From: Gautieria morchelliformis | Taxonomy: Eukaryota > Basidiomycota > Agaricomycetes > Gomphales > Gomphaceae | Assembly (NCBI GenBank): GCA_015179125.1 | Contig: WHVA01000053.1 | Coordinates: 248,001 to 312,000, forward strand | Reading direction: 5' to 3' | Length of the DNA: 64,000 bases | Shown: piece by piece, positions 1-11,971 of the stretch | Position numbering within the stretch: position 1 is the stretch's first letter | How the letters are laid out: every line of letters starts with the position of its first letter | The notes under the pieces: model-generated | The model's database searches: none | Told to the model about the DNA's origin: nothing | What the model saw: only the letters and a program-made list of their open reading frames with translations | Program-made: the position numbers and the translations under genes

Positions 1-607
1 ATTCGAGTCTAAAGGCGTTCGTCTTGTATAAATATGTTCCGATAATGATGTACCTAGCCTAATAATTTGAAAGCTGGAGATGCTCAAAATAAAGGAAACA
101 CAAATTTTTTGCCCGGCACTCTTCAAGTTAATAATTATGAGTCGATATATACTACAGTAACCTGCTCACAGTAACCCCTAACTTATGTATTCAGCAAGGC
201 GCATCTAGTACTGAAAGTTAACACCTGCGCCTCAATGTGCTTTGTTTGCCCCGCCCATCATCTATCTCAGCCATTTCTCGGCTATGTGTTCAATTCCTCC
301 CCACATTTAGAAAGGGGCCTTTATAGCAAGGGTGTTCCTGAGGCCGTTGGCACAATATAAAGAGTGAGTCGTGACGGTGTAACGCATACCATTCGATCCG
401 TTAGACGAAGCGTGTGGCTCTAATTACCTCTTGCATAACCAACCAAAGCTGTAGGTTACTCCCTCACTCTCCCTTCTGCTTCATAGTCGACTGAGTGCAA
501 ACCTTCCTCCCAGTTGTTCCAGTCAGGTAAGCAAGCTCCTTGCTCAATTGGATGAACAATCGCACATTTGGAGCTCAAATTATACATATAGCCAAATAAA
601 TATTCCG
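1..607. other. Left-edge non-coding region upstream of the first small ORF
   Basis: No protein-like reading frame is seen here. A TATA-like TATAAA lies at 356-361. A GTAAGC donor-like site at 525 and an AG after a pyrimidine-poor stretch near 591 could bound a 5' UTR intron of the small gene that follows. Nothing else is recognisable. Confidence 0.4.
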
Positions 608-1003
608 ATGGCTCATATTTTCGCCAATGGAGAAGGCATCTTGGTTACTACCCATGGCCCAGGACAATTGCACCTTTACAGCTATGGGGCATTATCTGGG
701 TTGCCCGGCCACTACGGCACTGTCTCAACCTCCAGGAGTGGCGTGAGCCACTTCATTATCTCACACAGCTACCTTTTCACCAAATACGCTTTCTACTGGG
801 ATGGCCAGGGGAAAGCCGAATGTCAGGTCGGAGCGGGGCCCCAGACATATCCCGTGGGAAAGAGTTGGAGTGAATCCAGCTGGGTCAAGTGGGGCGATAC
901 AGAAATCACCACTCTCGATGTTAGCCCTGACTACTTTGGGGGGGCTGTGGAGCGAAATAATCTCGTCACCTGTTTCCTGATTCCCGCATACCTTCCCAAG
1001 TAG
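608..1003 (+). CDS. Hypothetical small protein, about 131 residues
   Basis: An uninterrupted frame runs from the ATG at 608 to a TAG at 1001-1003. I do not recognise the family. The product is rich in Gly, Tyr, Ser and Trp and has alternating polar and hydrophobic stretches typical of a beta-rich soluble protein. There is no signal peptide or membrane helix. The open frame extends 20 codons upstream of this ATG without another ATG, and a possible 5' intron (about 525-591) would remove most of that stretch, so I chose the internal ATG. The nearest gene, gene A, begins about 750 bp downstream on the same strand. Whether it is expressed is unknown; the codon pattern and unusual composition make it more likely a real gene than chance, but this is a weak call. 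Confidence 0.4.
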   Translation: MAHIFANGEGILVTTHGPGQLHLYSYGALSGLPGHYGTVSTSRSGVSHFIISHSYLFTKYAFYWDGQGKAECQVGAGPQTYPVGKSWSESSWVKWGDTEITTLDVSPDYFGGAVERNNLVTCFLIPAYLPK

Positions 1004-1757
1004 CTGTTATGTAACAAGTCGATCCCCCTAGTCTCATACTGCACCATTTCTTGATTGTTCGCAGCGCGCCCAATATCGATATCATTTCTAAAATGCGGAT
1101 AGCCGTCACGTCTTCCGCCCATTTTATGAAACGTATGCAGTCCGCTGTATATGCATCCAGAGCATGTTGTAAATACACTATCTGCCTATTACTTCAATGG
1201 CCTAGCTTAGCTTACGGTGCTCATCCACCATTCCTTTATCTCCTTCTCCCCTCTGTCCGTACAGTGCACTGACACCGTCGGGCCCGTCCATGGAAAGTGC
1301 AGTGGCACCGTTGGGCCCTCCGTATATACACGTGGCCAACCCTTTCCAGGGACTTCGGCTAATTCGCACATCAAGGAGGAAGGCACGTGGTCACTGCAGT
1401 GGTAATGCTCGCGGGCCGCTGAGAAGCAACAAACATGCAACGCCGCGACCGATGCTTGAAGGTGTCATGCTCGGGCCTCTGTGAAGACTCTGTCGAAACG
1501 CTACAGTAAGTATCTTGTAACATGCATACGACCACACCAAAACAACGGAAGAAACGGCGGGGATCCGAGTCGAGCCCGATGGCCACGCCTATACCACGTT
1601 TCGAAACACGGTCCCGGAGTTCGGCTCTACTAGAAAGAAATACTCGACGTATGATTGCGTCATTGTGGCGCAGGGTGCAGTTTCTTGTAGGTTGCCTGAA
1701 TGAAGTACCTTCAAATAAGGCGGCTTTCTGAAAGCCCCGAAACAACCCTCTTGATCC
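1004..1757. other. Intergenic, no supported gene
   Basis: Several overlapping open frames exist on both strands, the longest on the minus strand at 1371-1940. That one runs into the first exons of gene A in antisense and has no recognisable protein character. No clear TATA box precedes the start of gene A. Confidence 0.4.
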
Positions 1758-4700
1758 ATGGAACTCAACCCCCTTGATATCTTTGTACCAGAGTATGTCC
1801 CCTTGGCATGCAGCACCTCTGCCGCCACTAGCGTCTCGCACTAACGTTCCCTGCAGAGTATCCCTCTTCCGCTTTCCTAATGCTACCTTTGAGCTTCGCA
1901 TCCACCTGCACCTCCCGCACAATTCCCATTCTCTCCACACAATTCACGAAGCATCTGACTCCGGCGTCGAGCTCGCTCTGGCGGACATTGAGCTGACGCC
2001 GAGTGGCGAGCATCTGCTCGTTTCAGGGAGCATGTGTCAGTGGGAGGGGTGGGTTGATGCTGGCCTTGTCAAGTCCGACCCGTTCCTAGACGCACAAGGA
2101 TCCCCCGAGTGCACAAACAAGCCCCGTCGACACTTCGCACGGAGCGTACGTATCGGGCTGAGCCATGGTACTGAGGTGAGTCTATCGCTCATCGTGGCTG
2201 ATGCGTGTTGATGCGCGTGGTGTGGTCGTGTACTAGTACGTCATATTGGACCGCCGCGTGGAACGGGGTGATTATGTCGTGAGGTATACGGTGAGGAATA
2301 AGCGTGATTGGGTGATGAATAGTGGACGCTGGGTGATGCATGGAGCTGGTGTGGGATATCACCACCCCTATGGGGGGATAGAGCATGATACGGGCGCATC
2401 CCAGCGGGACGAATCAGCACAATTCCAACAACAGAGTCACATGAACTTCTTTATCCACGCACCCGCTCATCCTTTTGCCGCCCAACTCCCCGTTACTCCT
2501 TCAGCGGGGTTCCAAGCTGGCCCATTGACTTCAATATTCACACCCCCATTCTCAGCACCCCTCGCCTCCCCAGTCGCAGCTGCCCCTGGCTCTTGTAACC
2601 CCCCAATGACAGACTCGATCGCTGTCACACGCTTCCCTGGCGGAGGAATAGGCTTACGTCATGATAATGCCAGAAACACCCATCAACACATTTCTCCGAC
2701 GGGTCAGCTCGTGAATGAGCCTGAGTTCGCGCGGGCTGCCCTGAGCCTTGCCAGCGTTACGCATCCCGAACATTTGAAGTTGGGGTCTGTGCGCGGAGCG
2801 AAAGTTAGGTTTACTGAATCACCAAATGCAATTGAAGAACCTGATATGCTTGTGGGAAGTGGGTCAACGGGAAAATCAGTGGCTGCCGAGGTGGCCATCG
2901 AAAATTTCCACGGTGGTGTTACGGTTCTGAAGTCTCAGGCTGAGCAGATCCAAAACAATCGGGGCCAGAGCCAGCGCAACACCTCTTCTGAAGAACAACG
3001 TACACCGGGGGGTGATGCGGCTGACGTGAGTGTCCTACCCGGAGGTGGCACACTAGCACGGAATATCCAGGAATCGCTCCCAGCCCCGCCGATGGACCCC
3101 TCAAGCCCACCGGCGCAATTCTCTCAGGATCCTCACACACATAATCGTCCCTCCCCCACCTCAACTTCCGCCACCGCCACCGCCAACCCCGACCTCGCGC
3201 TCCCTGTCACCTCACCCTTCCCGCCCCCCACCCTCGCCACTCCAGCCACCTCCGTTGCATGCCCCTCTTGTCCTATCCACTCCAACACGACAGTTGCGCT
3301 CCGGTTTACACGCTTCCCAGGTGGAGGAATAAGACAATCTCCTGCAGGAGAAATCAATGAACATACAAGAAAGAACTCGGAGGAGCCACAGATCCTACCA
3401 GCCTCTATCCCGGGCCGGAGTTTTATTACGCAACCGAAATATCTCTCCTCCGAGCCCTGTGGGGTCATGCCTGGGACATACCAACGCGAGCACGGATCCA
3501 CTCATGCTCAGGCGAGGTTTGCTGATTCTAAGCAGGAGAAGCTCAATGTGGCTGGTGAGCTAGGGGTTGGTAACGTCAATGTTGGTGTTTCGTTCGGAGA
3601 ATCTCGGGAGCGCAGTATTGCCAAGGCACAGCACTCGAGCCAAAACCCTAGATCAGCAGAAACAGGAAGATACAGCGGCAGGTTCGGTGCCGGTAACGAG
3701 ACCATGGAGCACGAGCAGAGCCAGCGGGAGCGACCGTGCACCATACCTGAGGAAGGGCCGCTTGACGTTACTGTTCTCCCAGGCAGAGGGTCTCTGTCGA
3801 CCACAGGCTTGAGCCAGCCGGAGACATCGAGGAGATGCAATGAATTTCATGAATCCTCACGTTCTCTCAAGGTCGAGGAATCCCGAGGTTCAGGAGCTAC
3901 TGGCGTTAGCTTTGCCAAATCCGAACCGCGGGCTTGGGATGGCCAAGGGAACGCAGTTACAAGCGGTGATGCGGCAGTAGGAAAGCACGCAACCCAGGTA
4001 TCAAACTCGAAATCGGCAGAAATAAGCTTTGGGGACTTCCATGCCGGTGCTAATGTCACCGAGCTTCGGGCCGAGCGGAACCAGCGTCATGGTGCTGGTT
4101 CTATAGCACGAGGTCGTGCGCGAGGTGCAGTTGGGATGGAGGAAGCTCTTGACGTCAGCGTTCTCTTAGGAGGAGGTCCAGGGCCAGGCGAGGACGACAA
4201 AGGCACCCAGATTAGCAATATTCCCTGCACAACTGACACCCTCCCCCACATACCTCACACGGGAAGCTTCAGGTCTGTACCTACCCCGAACCCCAGACCC
4301 AGACCCACGTGCGCCATGCCAGAGAATATAGAATCGTGGCCAAAGGGGCGTGTAGATCCCCGAAACGGTGCGACTTCCTTCAGGCGGGGCGATGACCAGG
4401 AAAGGCGCCAGTCTGAGCAGAGGGTCAGCGAATCCAGCCTTCGGGGAACGCCCTCTCCACGGAGTTCATGTTCAGCTGCCATCGAATTCCCGCGTCCCAT
4501 CTTCACTTCGCCTCAGCGCGCACCCCTTGTCGTTGCAAACCCACCTTTACAGCCTCCCACTACTGAATCCCCGCGCAGCGTTTTGTCCTCACGCTCCCGC
4601 TCGCCCTCGCCCCACCATCCACGCTCGCCCATGATCGTAGCACCGATTCCCTCGAGCTCCTTGTTACCGCCGCTTCAGCCGGCTATACTGGAATCTGCAC

Positions 4701-6965
4701 TGCACGGAAACCGTGTGCACAATGGCAATTTTGCTGAGGATGCGCGGATCACTGACATTACCAGAACCACTACTGTCGATGCAGTTGACATAAGCGGTTC
4801 TTCCCACAGCTCACCTCACTCCACGTTCCTACCCACACGATTGCGGCCAGGTGCGCGGACCGGACTTGTCGACCGCGGACAGGATATATCAGGTACGCAC
4901 CTTGAAATTAACTGAAGCGGAGTCGAGTTTGAGGTCTGAGTCTTGTTGATAGAATACAGGCAGTACGATCAACGCGATATTTCGGCAGGCGAAAATGTTA
5001 CGAGGAAGTCGATGGATGTGAAATTTGATGGTCGATTTGGGATTGGGAGGAGTGAGGCGCGGGATGGAAATATAATCGGAAGGTCTGCCACGAGAAGCAA
5101 GCAGCGAGGGGCAGTTTCCACAGGTAGGGGGGAGGCGGTTGTTCCAGGCAGGGTAGGACAGCGGGAGATCGTCCCCGGATCAACAGAACGCGACGTCCGG
5201 ACATCAATGCAGCATGGATTTCAAACTCCAACGACAGAGACCACACTGACATCAACTCACCAGACCACGCATACATCAACTGGATTTGCCGTCGGGAGCT
5301 CCCACAAGCTTGACCAGGATGGAGCGAGAGCAGTTCTTAACGTGACAATACTTCCTGGTGGAGAGAACGTTCTGGAGCCTCTGACAGACGCTGTGGCACA
5401 TGAGTCCACGCAAGAACCCAGGTTACCATCGACGCAGCAGATGATACGACAAACCATGGAGCAAGAAGTTCAAACGTCACCTCCGCAGACCGCGCAGACA
5501 TTAGATCAGCACATTACGAGGATGTCAGGTGAAATGAGGATTGAGGCGTCAAATGGAAGAATCGAGATTGCGCCATCCTCAGGCGCGTATGGAGTGAGAG
5601 AGGAGGGCAGGCTGGGATTGGGGCAAGAATATATGCACGGGTCGGGGAAGGAGGACAAGATTGGTTTGGCACAGGAGTACTATCATGCGGAATACGTGCA
5701 AGGTGCTACGCAGGAGGCAACGCAGGAGTCGATGCAGAAAGTCACCCACCAAACTTTGCTGCAAGAATCCACCCAAAGCCCGCCTGAACAATACGTACCC
5801 CCGTCCATAAGTTCACAAATCGCTAGTGCCGCTCTCAACGTAGCGGAACAGTACGTCACCTCAACAGAGCCGACATCACTCGGAGGGATGATCAAGGACG
5901 CTGTCGTCACGCTGGCCGAAGATGCCGCTGAGAACTATGTTCGCGGGCCGGGGAGAGTTGAACCTGGCACGGAAGCTTCAGAGCAGGCGCCGGAGATGCG
6001 TGAATCGGAAGGAGAGACGGTACGGTCGAGAGAAATGACAGAGCGGAAGGCAGAGGAGGCACAGGAGCTCATTTCAGCAACTCGGGAGTTAGCACAAACG
6101 CCGATGGAATCAACACTAGAGAAGGATCTGTCGTCTAGAGAGATTGTGCAGACGGTGACAGAATCGGCACAACTGAACGGTTTATCGTCCCAGGATTTTA
6201 TCACGCAAACGGCGACAGCATCGGCACAAGAGAACAATCCATCGGCACAGATAGCTTTGCAGATGCCGGGGTCAGAAACGGCGCTGGACCAGGACTCCTC
6301 GTCTCGGAACATCGTGCAAACAACCGCTCAGGAGCCTTCGACTGAACAGTCTGGACACGAGCGGTCATTGAATACTGTTTCCTCCTCGTTACAAAACGTA
6401 TCGAGGTCGACTATGGCTGCATCGGTGGAGGGAACCACGACGGACGGGGTCGTCCTCCAAAAAGGAGCGGAAGCAACGTTCAGCACCACCGACGCTGCTG
6501 GGGTTACTGGGCAGACCAGTGGGCTTATAGACACTACCTCTGGTACAGCTATCGGCCGCGATATCGACTTGTCATCCGCTGCGGTTGACCAAGGGGTTGG
6601 CTACGATGTTAGCAACTACCGACGTGAGGGCAGTATTCAGACAGTCCACACGACCGAGATGAACAGGACAGAACTCAGCACTACCTCTACTACACCAAAA
6701 CCCCCATCAGTGAAACGGCTGAAATTCTCCAATGCAATCCAAGGATTCCCGAACGTCTCCAAAGGCCCTCGGAAGCTCTTCAGAACAGGCAGCGCACCCC
6801 CAGCTGAAGCACCTTCAAGTTCTGCTGAAAAGCCACCTACAGGTCCTGAAACTTCAAGCAAAATGGTAAGTGACTCAACATGCCTTTATTACAGGATTCC
6901 CGCTAAGCGTAACCTCCCAGTTTCGTTTGAAGGGGATACAAAGGAAACGTGGGGTGAGCGTGTGA
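1758..6965 (+). CDS. Gene A: giant repeat protein with family-specific N-terminal domain (about 1655 aa, five exons)
   Basis: My model is exons 1758-1792, 1857-2175, 2237-4892, 4953-6865 and 6921-6965. Exon 1 (MELNPLDIFVP) is 35 nt, exactly as in genes B, C and D, and is followed by a phase-2 intron with a CTAAC branch site. Exon 2 ends GTE before a phase-0 intron. Exon 3 opens with YVILDRR and a DYVVRYTVRNK segment. Residues 1-140 are therefore the shared family domain. The rest is low-complexity Ser/Thr/Gly/Pro/Gln-rich sequence with dispersed motifs: VRFTES, ARFADS, VSFGES, VSVLPGGG, VTVLPGRG, VTILPGG and two TRFPGGGI copies (about nt 2625 and 3310). There is no signal peptide and no membrane segment. 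The function is unknown; a structural or scaffold role is only a guess. The last two introns are less certain: without intron 4 the frame would end at 6997. Confidence 0.72.
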
Positions 6966-7243
6966 CATCATTAACAGTCACCACGTTTGAGTATTGATAT
7001 GCTTGAAAAGTTTGAGTCGACGTGACCAGCAAGCGAGTGGGCCTCATGTACCGTACATAAGCGACGTTGCGCACACCTATCAGTAGACCCCAGGCTGGGC
7101 AGAATTCGATTACGTATCAGTTTAGACTTTTCCTTGGCCCGGCAAACGCCGTGCCGACTCGGATGCACTTGTCACTTGTGTGATGTCTCGGTTATATAAA
7201 GATAGAATGAGAAGCAATTGCGCTCACCATCCCACCCATCACA
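6966..7243. promoter_or_regulatory. Short intergenic stretch with TATA box for the DUF952 gene
   Basis: A clear TATATAAA lies at 7193-7200, about 44 bp before the ATG at 7244. This spacing is typical of a fungal core promoter. The rest of the gap shows nothing distinctive. Confidence 0.5.
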
Positions 7244-7660
7244 ATGGCTGACCTTCCCAAACCAACCTTTATCTACAAGATTGTCCCAGCCTCCACTCCC
7301 GTCCCCATACACGCACAGCTTCCCGACGCTCTTCCGGTGAGCGACCTTGATCGCTCTTCCGGCTTCATCCACCTGTCCACCTCCAAGCAACTGCCGGGGA
7401 CGGTCAAACACTTTTTCAAGGACGACGAGCTTGTCTATATTCTCCGCATACCATATGATCCCTTGGAGGATAAGATCCGGTGGGAGGATCCCAAAGCCGA
7501 GGTCTGCGGACCACGCAGTGGGGAGGGGATGTTCCCCCACTTGTACAATGAATTAATACTGGGGAAGAGGGAGATCGAGAGAGTGGAGGTGTTGAAGAAA
7601 GGGGAAACCGGTTGGGATGAGGCGCTTTCCAAGGCGTCGGCGGACTGGCTTGTATGGTAG
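7244..7660 (+). CDS. DUF952 family protein (138 aa)
   Basis: A single-exon frame gives a 138-residue protein with the hallmarks of DUF952 (Pfam PF06108). These are an N-terminal FIYKIV strand, an SDLDRSSGFIHLST motif followed by a Gln of the QLPGTV segment (residues about 34-55), an acidic IRWED segment, and FPHLYNEL near the C-terminus. The length is close to the family norm of 110-140 residues. The biochemical role of DUF952 is not established; members are small soluble cytosolic proteins. The gene has its own TATA box at 7193-7200 and lies on the same strand as gene A, about 280 bp downstream. No defects are visible. Confidence 0.85.
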   Translation: MADLPKPTFIYKIVPASTPVPIHAQLPDALPVSDLDRSSGFIHLSTSKQLPGTVKHFFKDDELVYILRIPYDPLEDKIRWEDPKAEVCGPRSGEGMFPHLYNELILGKREIERVEVLKKGETGWDEALSKASADWLVW

Positions 7661-8421
7661 GCGGGATCCAGTGGACGATGCGAGGTGTGTGTTGGGTTTC
7701 ACATGAAATTCTTGCTACACCCCAGCTCACAAGTTGCAGATTGACATTTGGGATGACAGCAGTATACCATGGAATCTCCGTATTGATACCAGTCGTATCG
7801 AGTGCCGAGGAAGACAGAACACCACAGTGTTAGCAGCCGTCGAAATATATCCAGGCAGAGAAATGTATTGTGGGAATTATAAGATGAAGAAACAGGGCAC
7901 GTACGTCTTCAAACACAGCATCGTCATATCACAGCATCAACGCTCTCCCGGGATTCTTCCGGTTGAAGATGACAGTTTCGTGTTCGTAGACTGACCCCAT
8001 CTCTGTTGTAGGCGGGACCTCCGAGTTGAAATCCGGTGGATGACACGGGGCTCCGAGTAGAACCGAATAGTCGAGGCATTAGCCTGTTGTATAAGCGTGG
8101 CCATTTTCGACACGAAGTACGATGAGAGCTGAGCGGTTCCAATCCACGGTGAACATGACTGATGACTTGTGGCATAAGAGCTCACTTGCACGTGGCTAAT
8201 AGCCAAGAATATAAGATCTGATATCCACTCAATGAACTACCAATGGTGGAAATATCGACAGCATCCAGTATACTCTACACTAGCCAGTACTAGCTGTAGC
8301 ATGTGTGTTCACCTTACGGGGCCGCGACGCCATGATTATCCTTCGCGTACATATGCAAGGCAGCGAGTACTGTACCACAAGTCAAACATCAATTCCAATC
8401 CAGCTCTTCGCCACCACCGAA
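7661..8421. other. Intergenic, no supported gene
   Basis: An 86-codon frame (7734-7994) begins with a non-ATG codon, has no homologue I know and is probably chance. No other feature is seen. Confidence 0.35.
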
Positions 8422-8679
8422 ATGCAGTTCTCTCTCCGTTCTTGCTGCTGTGGGCGTTGTCTGCGCTCAGAGTATCACGTGGTCGACTGCCAGCACTGCC
8501 AGCCCCGACCCGTCAACTTCCAGCAACCTGCCGACTCCCAACTCGGTAAGACCAAAACCCTTCACCTCACCCCTTCACCTCATCTTAGTACTCACCATGT
8601 CTCTTGTTTTTTGCCGTTTCTGCAGGCTGCCTGGGTTAGATACGGCTCTCATACTGTTATTTACGACTTCGGGCAATGA
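8422..8679 (+). pseudogene. Possible small secretory-type gene with a frameshift just after the start
   Basis: The ATG at 8422 opens MQFSL, a typical fungal signal-peptide start. The hydrophobic core (VLAAVGVVCAQS) and the Ser/Thr/Pro-rich stretch that follow are read one frame over. In that second frame a GTAAGA donor at 8546 and a TGCAG acceptor at 8625 define an 80-nt intron, after which a short exon (AAWVRYGSHTVIYDFGQ) ends at 8677-8679. One base too many within the pyrimidine run after codon 3 would explain the split. It is either a recently broken small secreted protein or a gene whose true first exon lies elsewhere. No family is recognised. Confidence 0.3.
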
Positions 8680-9621
8680 ATTTCCCTCCCAGACCCGTCA
8701 AGTGGCATTATAGCAACAGAGGGCGTTGCCCTCTAAAGTGTCACATGCTTTCTTGACGAGTACTTCTCTCTTCCAGACCTCTTCTGTCTAGATGCTTACT
8801 CATATTTCATCGCATCTGCCTGCCAGGGGTAACGATTGTATGGCGGCTGCAGAACCCTTCCCCGTCTACGTTCCCCAGGCGTCAGTGGCATGTCGAACGC
8901 ACGAGCTGCCGCCGGGAGATATGCTATGACAAAGTGATCGCATCAGACCGCTGCATTGCTGAAGAGACGAAATGCTGGGCTCGGATGTGCGAGGTCCAAA
9001 CATAATAATATTCAGAGTCAATTCAGTGCTACGGTCCTTACCATGTCTGGCAGCGGCTGGAAGACAGCCTTCCCGTCTTTTGTCTACAATTTCAAAAGTC
9101 AAGTCGGTGGTAGCAGATGCGATTATTATAGAATCGGGCATCTATGGTGCACGTGACGAGAAGCAGAAGTTGATGGCCCGATCTTGATCTGCTTATCAGC
9201 TTCGATATCTGCAGCTGATGTGGAATGCTGTGCTCTGCCGCCCACTCGGCTAACAGCGTTGTGTATCAATTTGCATATTCAAATCGAGAACATATTGTGT
9301 CCCGGACCTAGTCTCGCTCAAGGGTGACGACCGAGGCAGCTACAAGGTCTTTGTCTTATTGTAAGACGATTGCAGCATGCCGTTGTTATTACGTAGACAC
9401 CATCACGGACTGCACGGCACGGGCGCCGCGGAGGCAATGAGAATTTAAACAACAACAAAGCCAGACGCAAGCGAGCGTCGGAGCCATCAGTCCTTTTGTC
9501 CACAGAAGCGTGTTGTCGTCATCCCCACATTCCACCTTGTCTCCGCATACCTATCAGAACTTTAACATGGATTTCTCATCCATCCCCCACTTCCGAGTCC
9601 TCTCACCCTCACGTTCCGCAC
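8680..9621. other. Intergenic, no supported gene
   Basis: Short open frames at 8866-9187 and 9318-9503 show no recognisable protein features. An ATG at 9567 opens a 37-codon frame that overlaps the chosen start of the next gene in another frame; I could not join it to the downstream exons. Confidence 0.35.
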
Positions 9622-11276
9622 ATGAACTGCCCAACGCCATACTGCCAATGCACATCGCCATGCAACATGGCATTGTCTGACCATGGGGATGTAGTCATCC
9701 CCGCCCAAGATTTTTTATCGGATTCAACATGCTTGGTGAGTCACTTCCCCGCCTCGCATCTCACTCAGCTCATGCCTTTTCAGCGTTTGCCAGCAGTCAA
9801 GCCGTATCTACGGGAGTTAAGATACCTACACAACATTTTATTGTATCGCACATCGCGACCCCCGGACGTCCCATCCTTCGAGGAACAGGTTTGGACAGGT
9901 CTGTGGAACTGGCCGGGAGAGCATCTCATTGTGAGTTGTATAATGTCCGTAGATATTCCAGTGCTTATCGCATCGCGTTGGTCCAGCTTGAGGAGCCCGT
10001 TCCCCCCAGAATTACATGTCGTGAAGGCTCTCCCCTCCCTCCGCTTCCATCGGATTTCTCAGACATGTACAATGCTTATATCAATGACGCAGCTACGGCG
10101 CCGGCTTCCCCAGCCCAGCCCGCGCCTGCTGCACCTCAAGGCGAATCGTCCAGCCGCTCGATATCGGAGGACAAAGTGGGTGGGGACGCAAAAGCATGGA
10201 CTTGCCCAGGGATATCTCTGGCGCCCTGCGCACAGTCAGGCGCTCCCCTCAGCTGGTTTACGTTCACCCCAGCCTCTGCCGCGGCGAATGGGCACCCGAC
10301 TGTTGAGAACACTTCGGCGGCTGGGCCTTCCCGTCGTATGCCTGCTCAACGATCCAACCCCCGCCGCGTCCAAAATCCCCGCGAGAAGACTGGCCGATCC
10401 TCCAGAGATCGCAAACGCACAGCCATCAGTCGGGGCCTTTCCCCGCTAAGGCGCGTTCGCGCAGGAACTGCCCAGGCTATAGACGACGCCTCCGACGGGG
10501 AGTCCGGGGAGATTCCACACACGCCCCCGCATCATACTCGCCCAGGGCCATCCCGCCGCATGGCTGCCCTTCGGCCCCAGTCCCCCCCCATCCACCACCA
10601 GCGGGTACACAAGCCCAAAGGGAAGAGCGTTCTACCTACAGGGGATGGCAGACGCCCAATAATCACCTTGAGCGAGACATCGCTGGCGCGTATCCGCGGC
10701 CAACAGGCTGAATACCTCGAAGGGCGCTTCAAGCCACGGAAATATGACATCCGGCGCCCCGTCCAAAACGCAAAAGGTTCATGGAAGTGTAGTTTCGACT
10801 CGTGTACCCATGGCGGCGCCGCCCGCAAGGGGGAGGCGGAGCGCCATATGCAGACACATTACCCGATTCATTTGCTGTGCAAGAACGCAAAGTGCCCGAA
10901 GCTTTTTGCAAGGACCGATTCTCTCAAACGCCATATCGACGATACATCGTGCAGGAAGGGGTCGGCCACGACCGTGGGCACCGAGACTCTGATGGTGGTG
11001 GAAAACGAAATGGGTAGCGAGGAGTCTGAGGGTTTGGGTAGCAAGAAGGTTGAGGGTTTGGATGGCGAGGAGTCTGAGGACTTGGATAGCGAGGAGTCTG
11101 AGAATTTGGGTAACGAGGAGTCTGAGGGTTTGGATGGCGAGGAGTCTGAGGATTTGGATAGCGAGTCTGAGGATTTGGATAGCGAGGAGTCTGAGGGTTT
11201 GGATAGCGAGGAGTCTGAGGGTTTGGATAGCAAGAAGTTTGAGGATTTTTCCCTCATAGAAATCAGGTGGGTTTAG
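9622..11276 (+). CDS. C2H2-type zinc-finger protein with acidic tail repeat (about 516 aa)
   Basis: My model is exons 9622-9735, 9784-9930 and 9987-11276. All three join in frame through GTGAGT donors and CAG acceptors. The product starts with a short Cys-rich segment, passes through a long Pro/Ser/Arg-rich region that looks disordered and basic, and carries two zinc fingers near residues 380-435. The first is C-x4-C then H-x3-H, the second C-x4-C then H-x5-C. After the fingers come about ten imperfect copies of an acidic EESEGLDS-type repeat. A nuclear DNA-binding role fits the fingers, and an activation-type tail fits the acidic repeats, but the target genes are unknown. The 5' end is uncertain because an upstream exon could exist. 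The gene sits between the DUF952 gene and the paralogue B. Confidence 0.65.
11005..11245 (+). repeat. Imperfect 30-nt coding tandem repeat (acidic tail)
   Basis: About eight copies of a 24-30 nt unit built on GAGGAGTCTGAG and TTGGATAGC encode the EESEGLDS-type tail of the zinc-finger protein. Copies differ by single substitutions and one 6-nt contraction near 11160. Unit-number variation between strains is likely. Confidence 0.75.
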
Positions 11277-11971
11277 TAAAAGGTCCAATCAATGAGGGGA
11301 TTCGGAAGCTTGAAGTGACGTGTATACCTGTTTATTAGTGTGTATTTGTTCCATCGACACGCAATATCATTCTGCTGCCTCCACGTCTCGTCTCCGCGCG
11401 TGTCACTGACTCGGACGCATAACGGAGAAGTACCGGCGTGGCCGTCGGTCGAGCATCAGGAAAACGCCGAAAACCTGGTAGCCGAGCCCAAAAATACATT
11501 ACCCGACGCTGCTCACATAACTCGGGCCTGCCCATGTAGCCTGCGTAGGCCGACGTAATAATGCCACGGCACAACGTAGTCTACGCGGCTCGGTCACTAA
11601 CCGAGGCCATGATCTAGGCTGCCATGGTGAGATAGGTGTACTGCTTCGTGAGTGACGACTATTTCTTTTGGCATTATAACGCGCGCTCAACCGGGTGCAG
11701 TGGCTCACGAAGCAAACGTACGTCCGATTCCGGGATGTTATTGCCGTGTATCTGTATCTCAAGTTTATGGTTTGGACAAACAGTCCTGGGGGCCTCCAGT
11801 GCAGAAACGTTTCTCGCGATGTGGTCGCCGTGGTTTGCCAAGACAGGTCAACAGCGCCATCCTCTTCGGCCCTGTCGCGCATTCTTTTCGAGCAAGTCGG
11901 CGGCACAGCGTGTTCCCGTTTTATAGCGGCCTCTAGCACGAGCCAGCCCAGCGCCCTCAGCACAACCCACA
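11277..11971. promoter_or_regulatory. Intergenic with TATA-like element upstream of paralogue B
   Basis: No gene is seen. A TTTATAG at 11919-11925 lies about 47 bp before the ATG of paralogue B, at a position similar to the TTTAAA element of paralogue C. Confidence 0.35.

Noticed and set aside
1371..1940. 189-codon minus-strand open frame
   Set aside because: It overlaps exons 1-2 of gene A in antisense, has no protein-like signature and no homologue I recognise.
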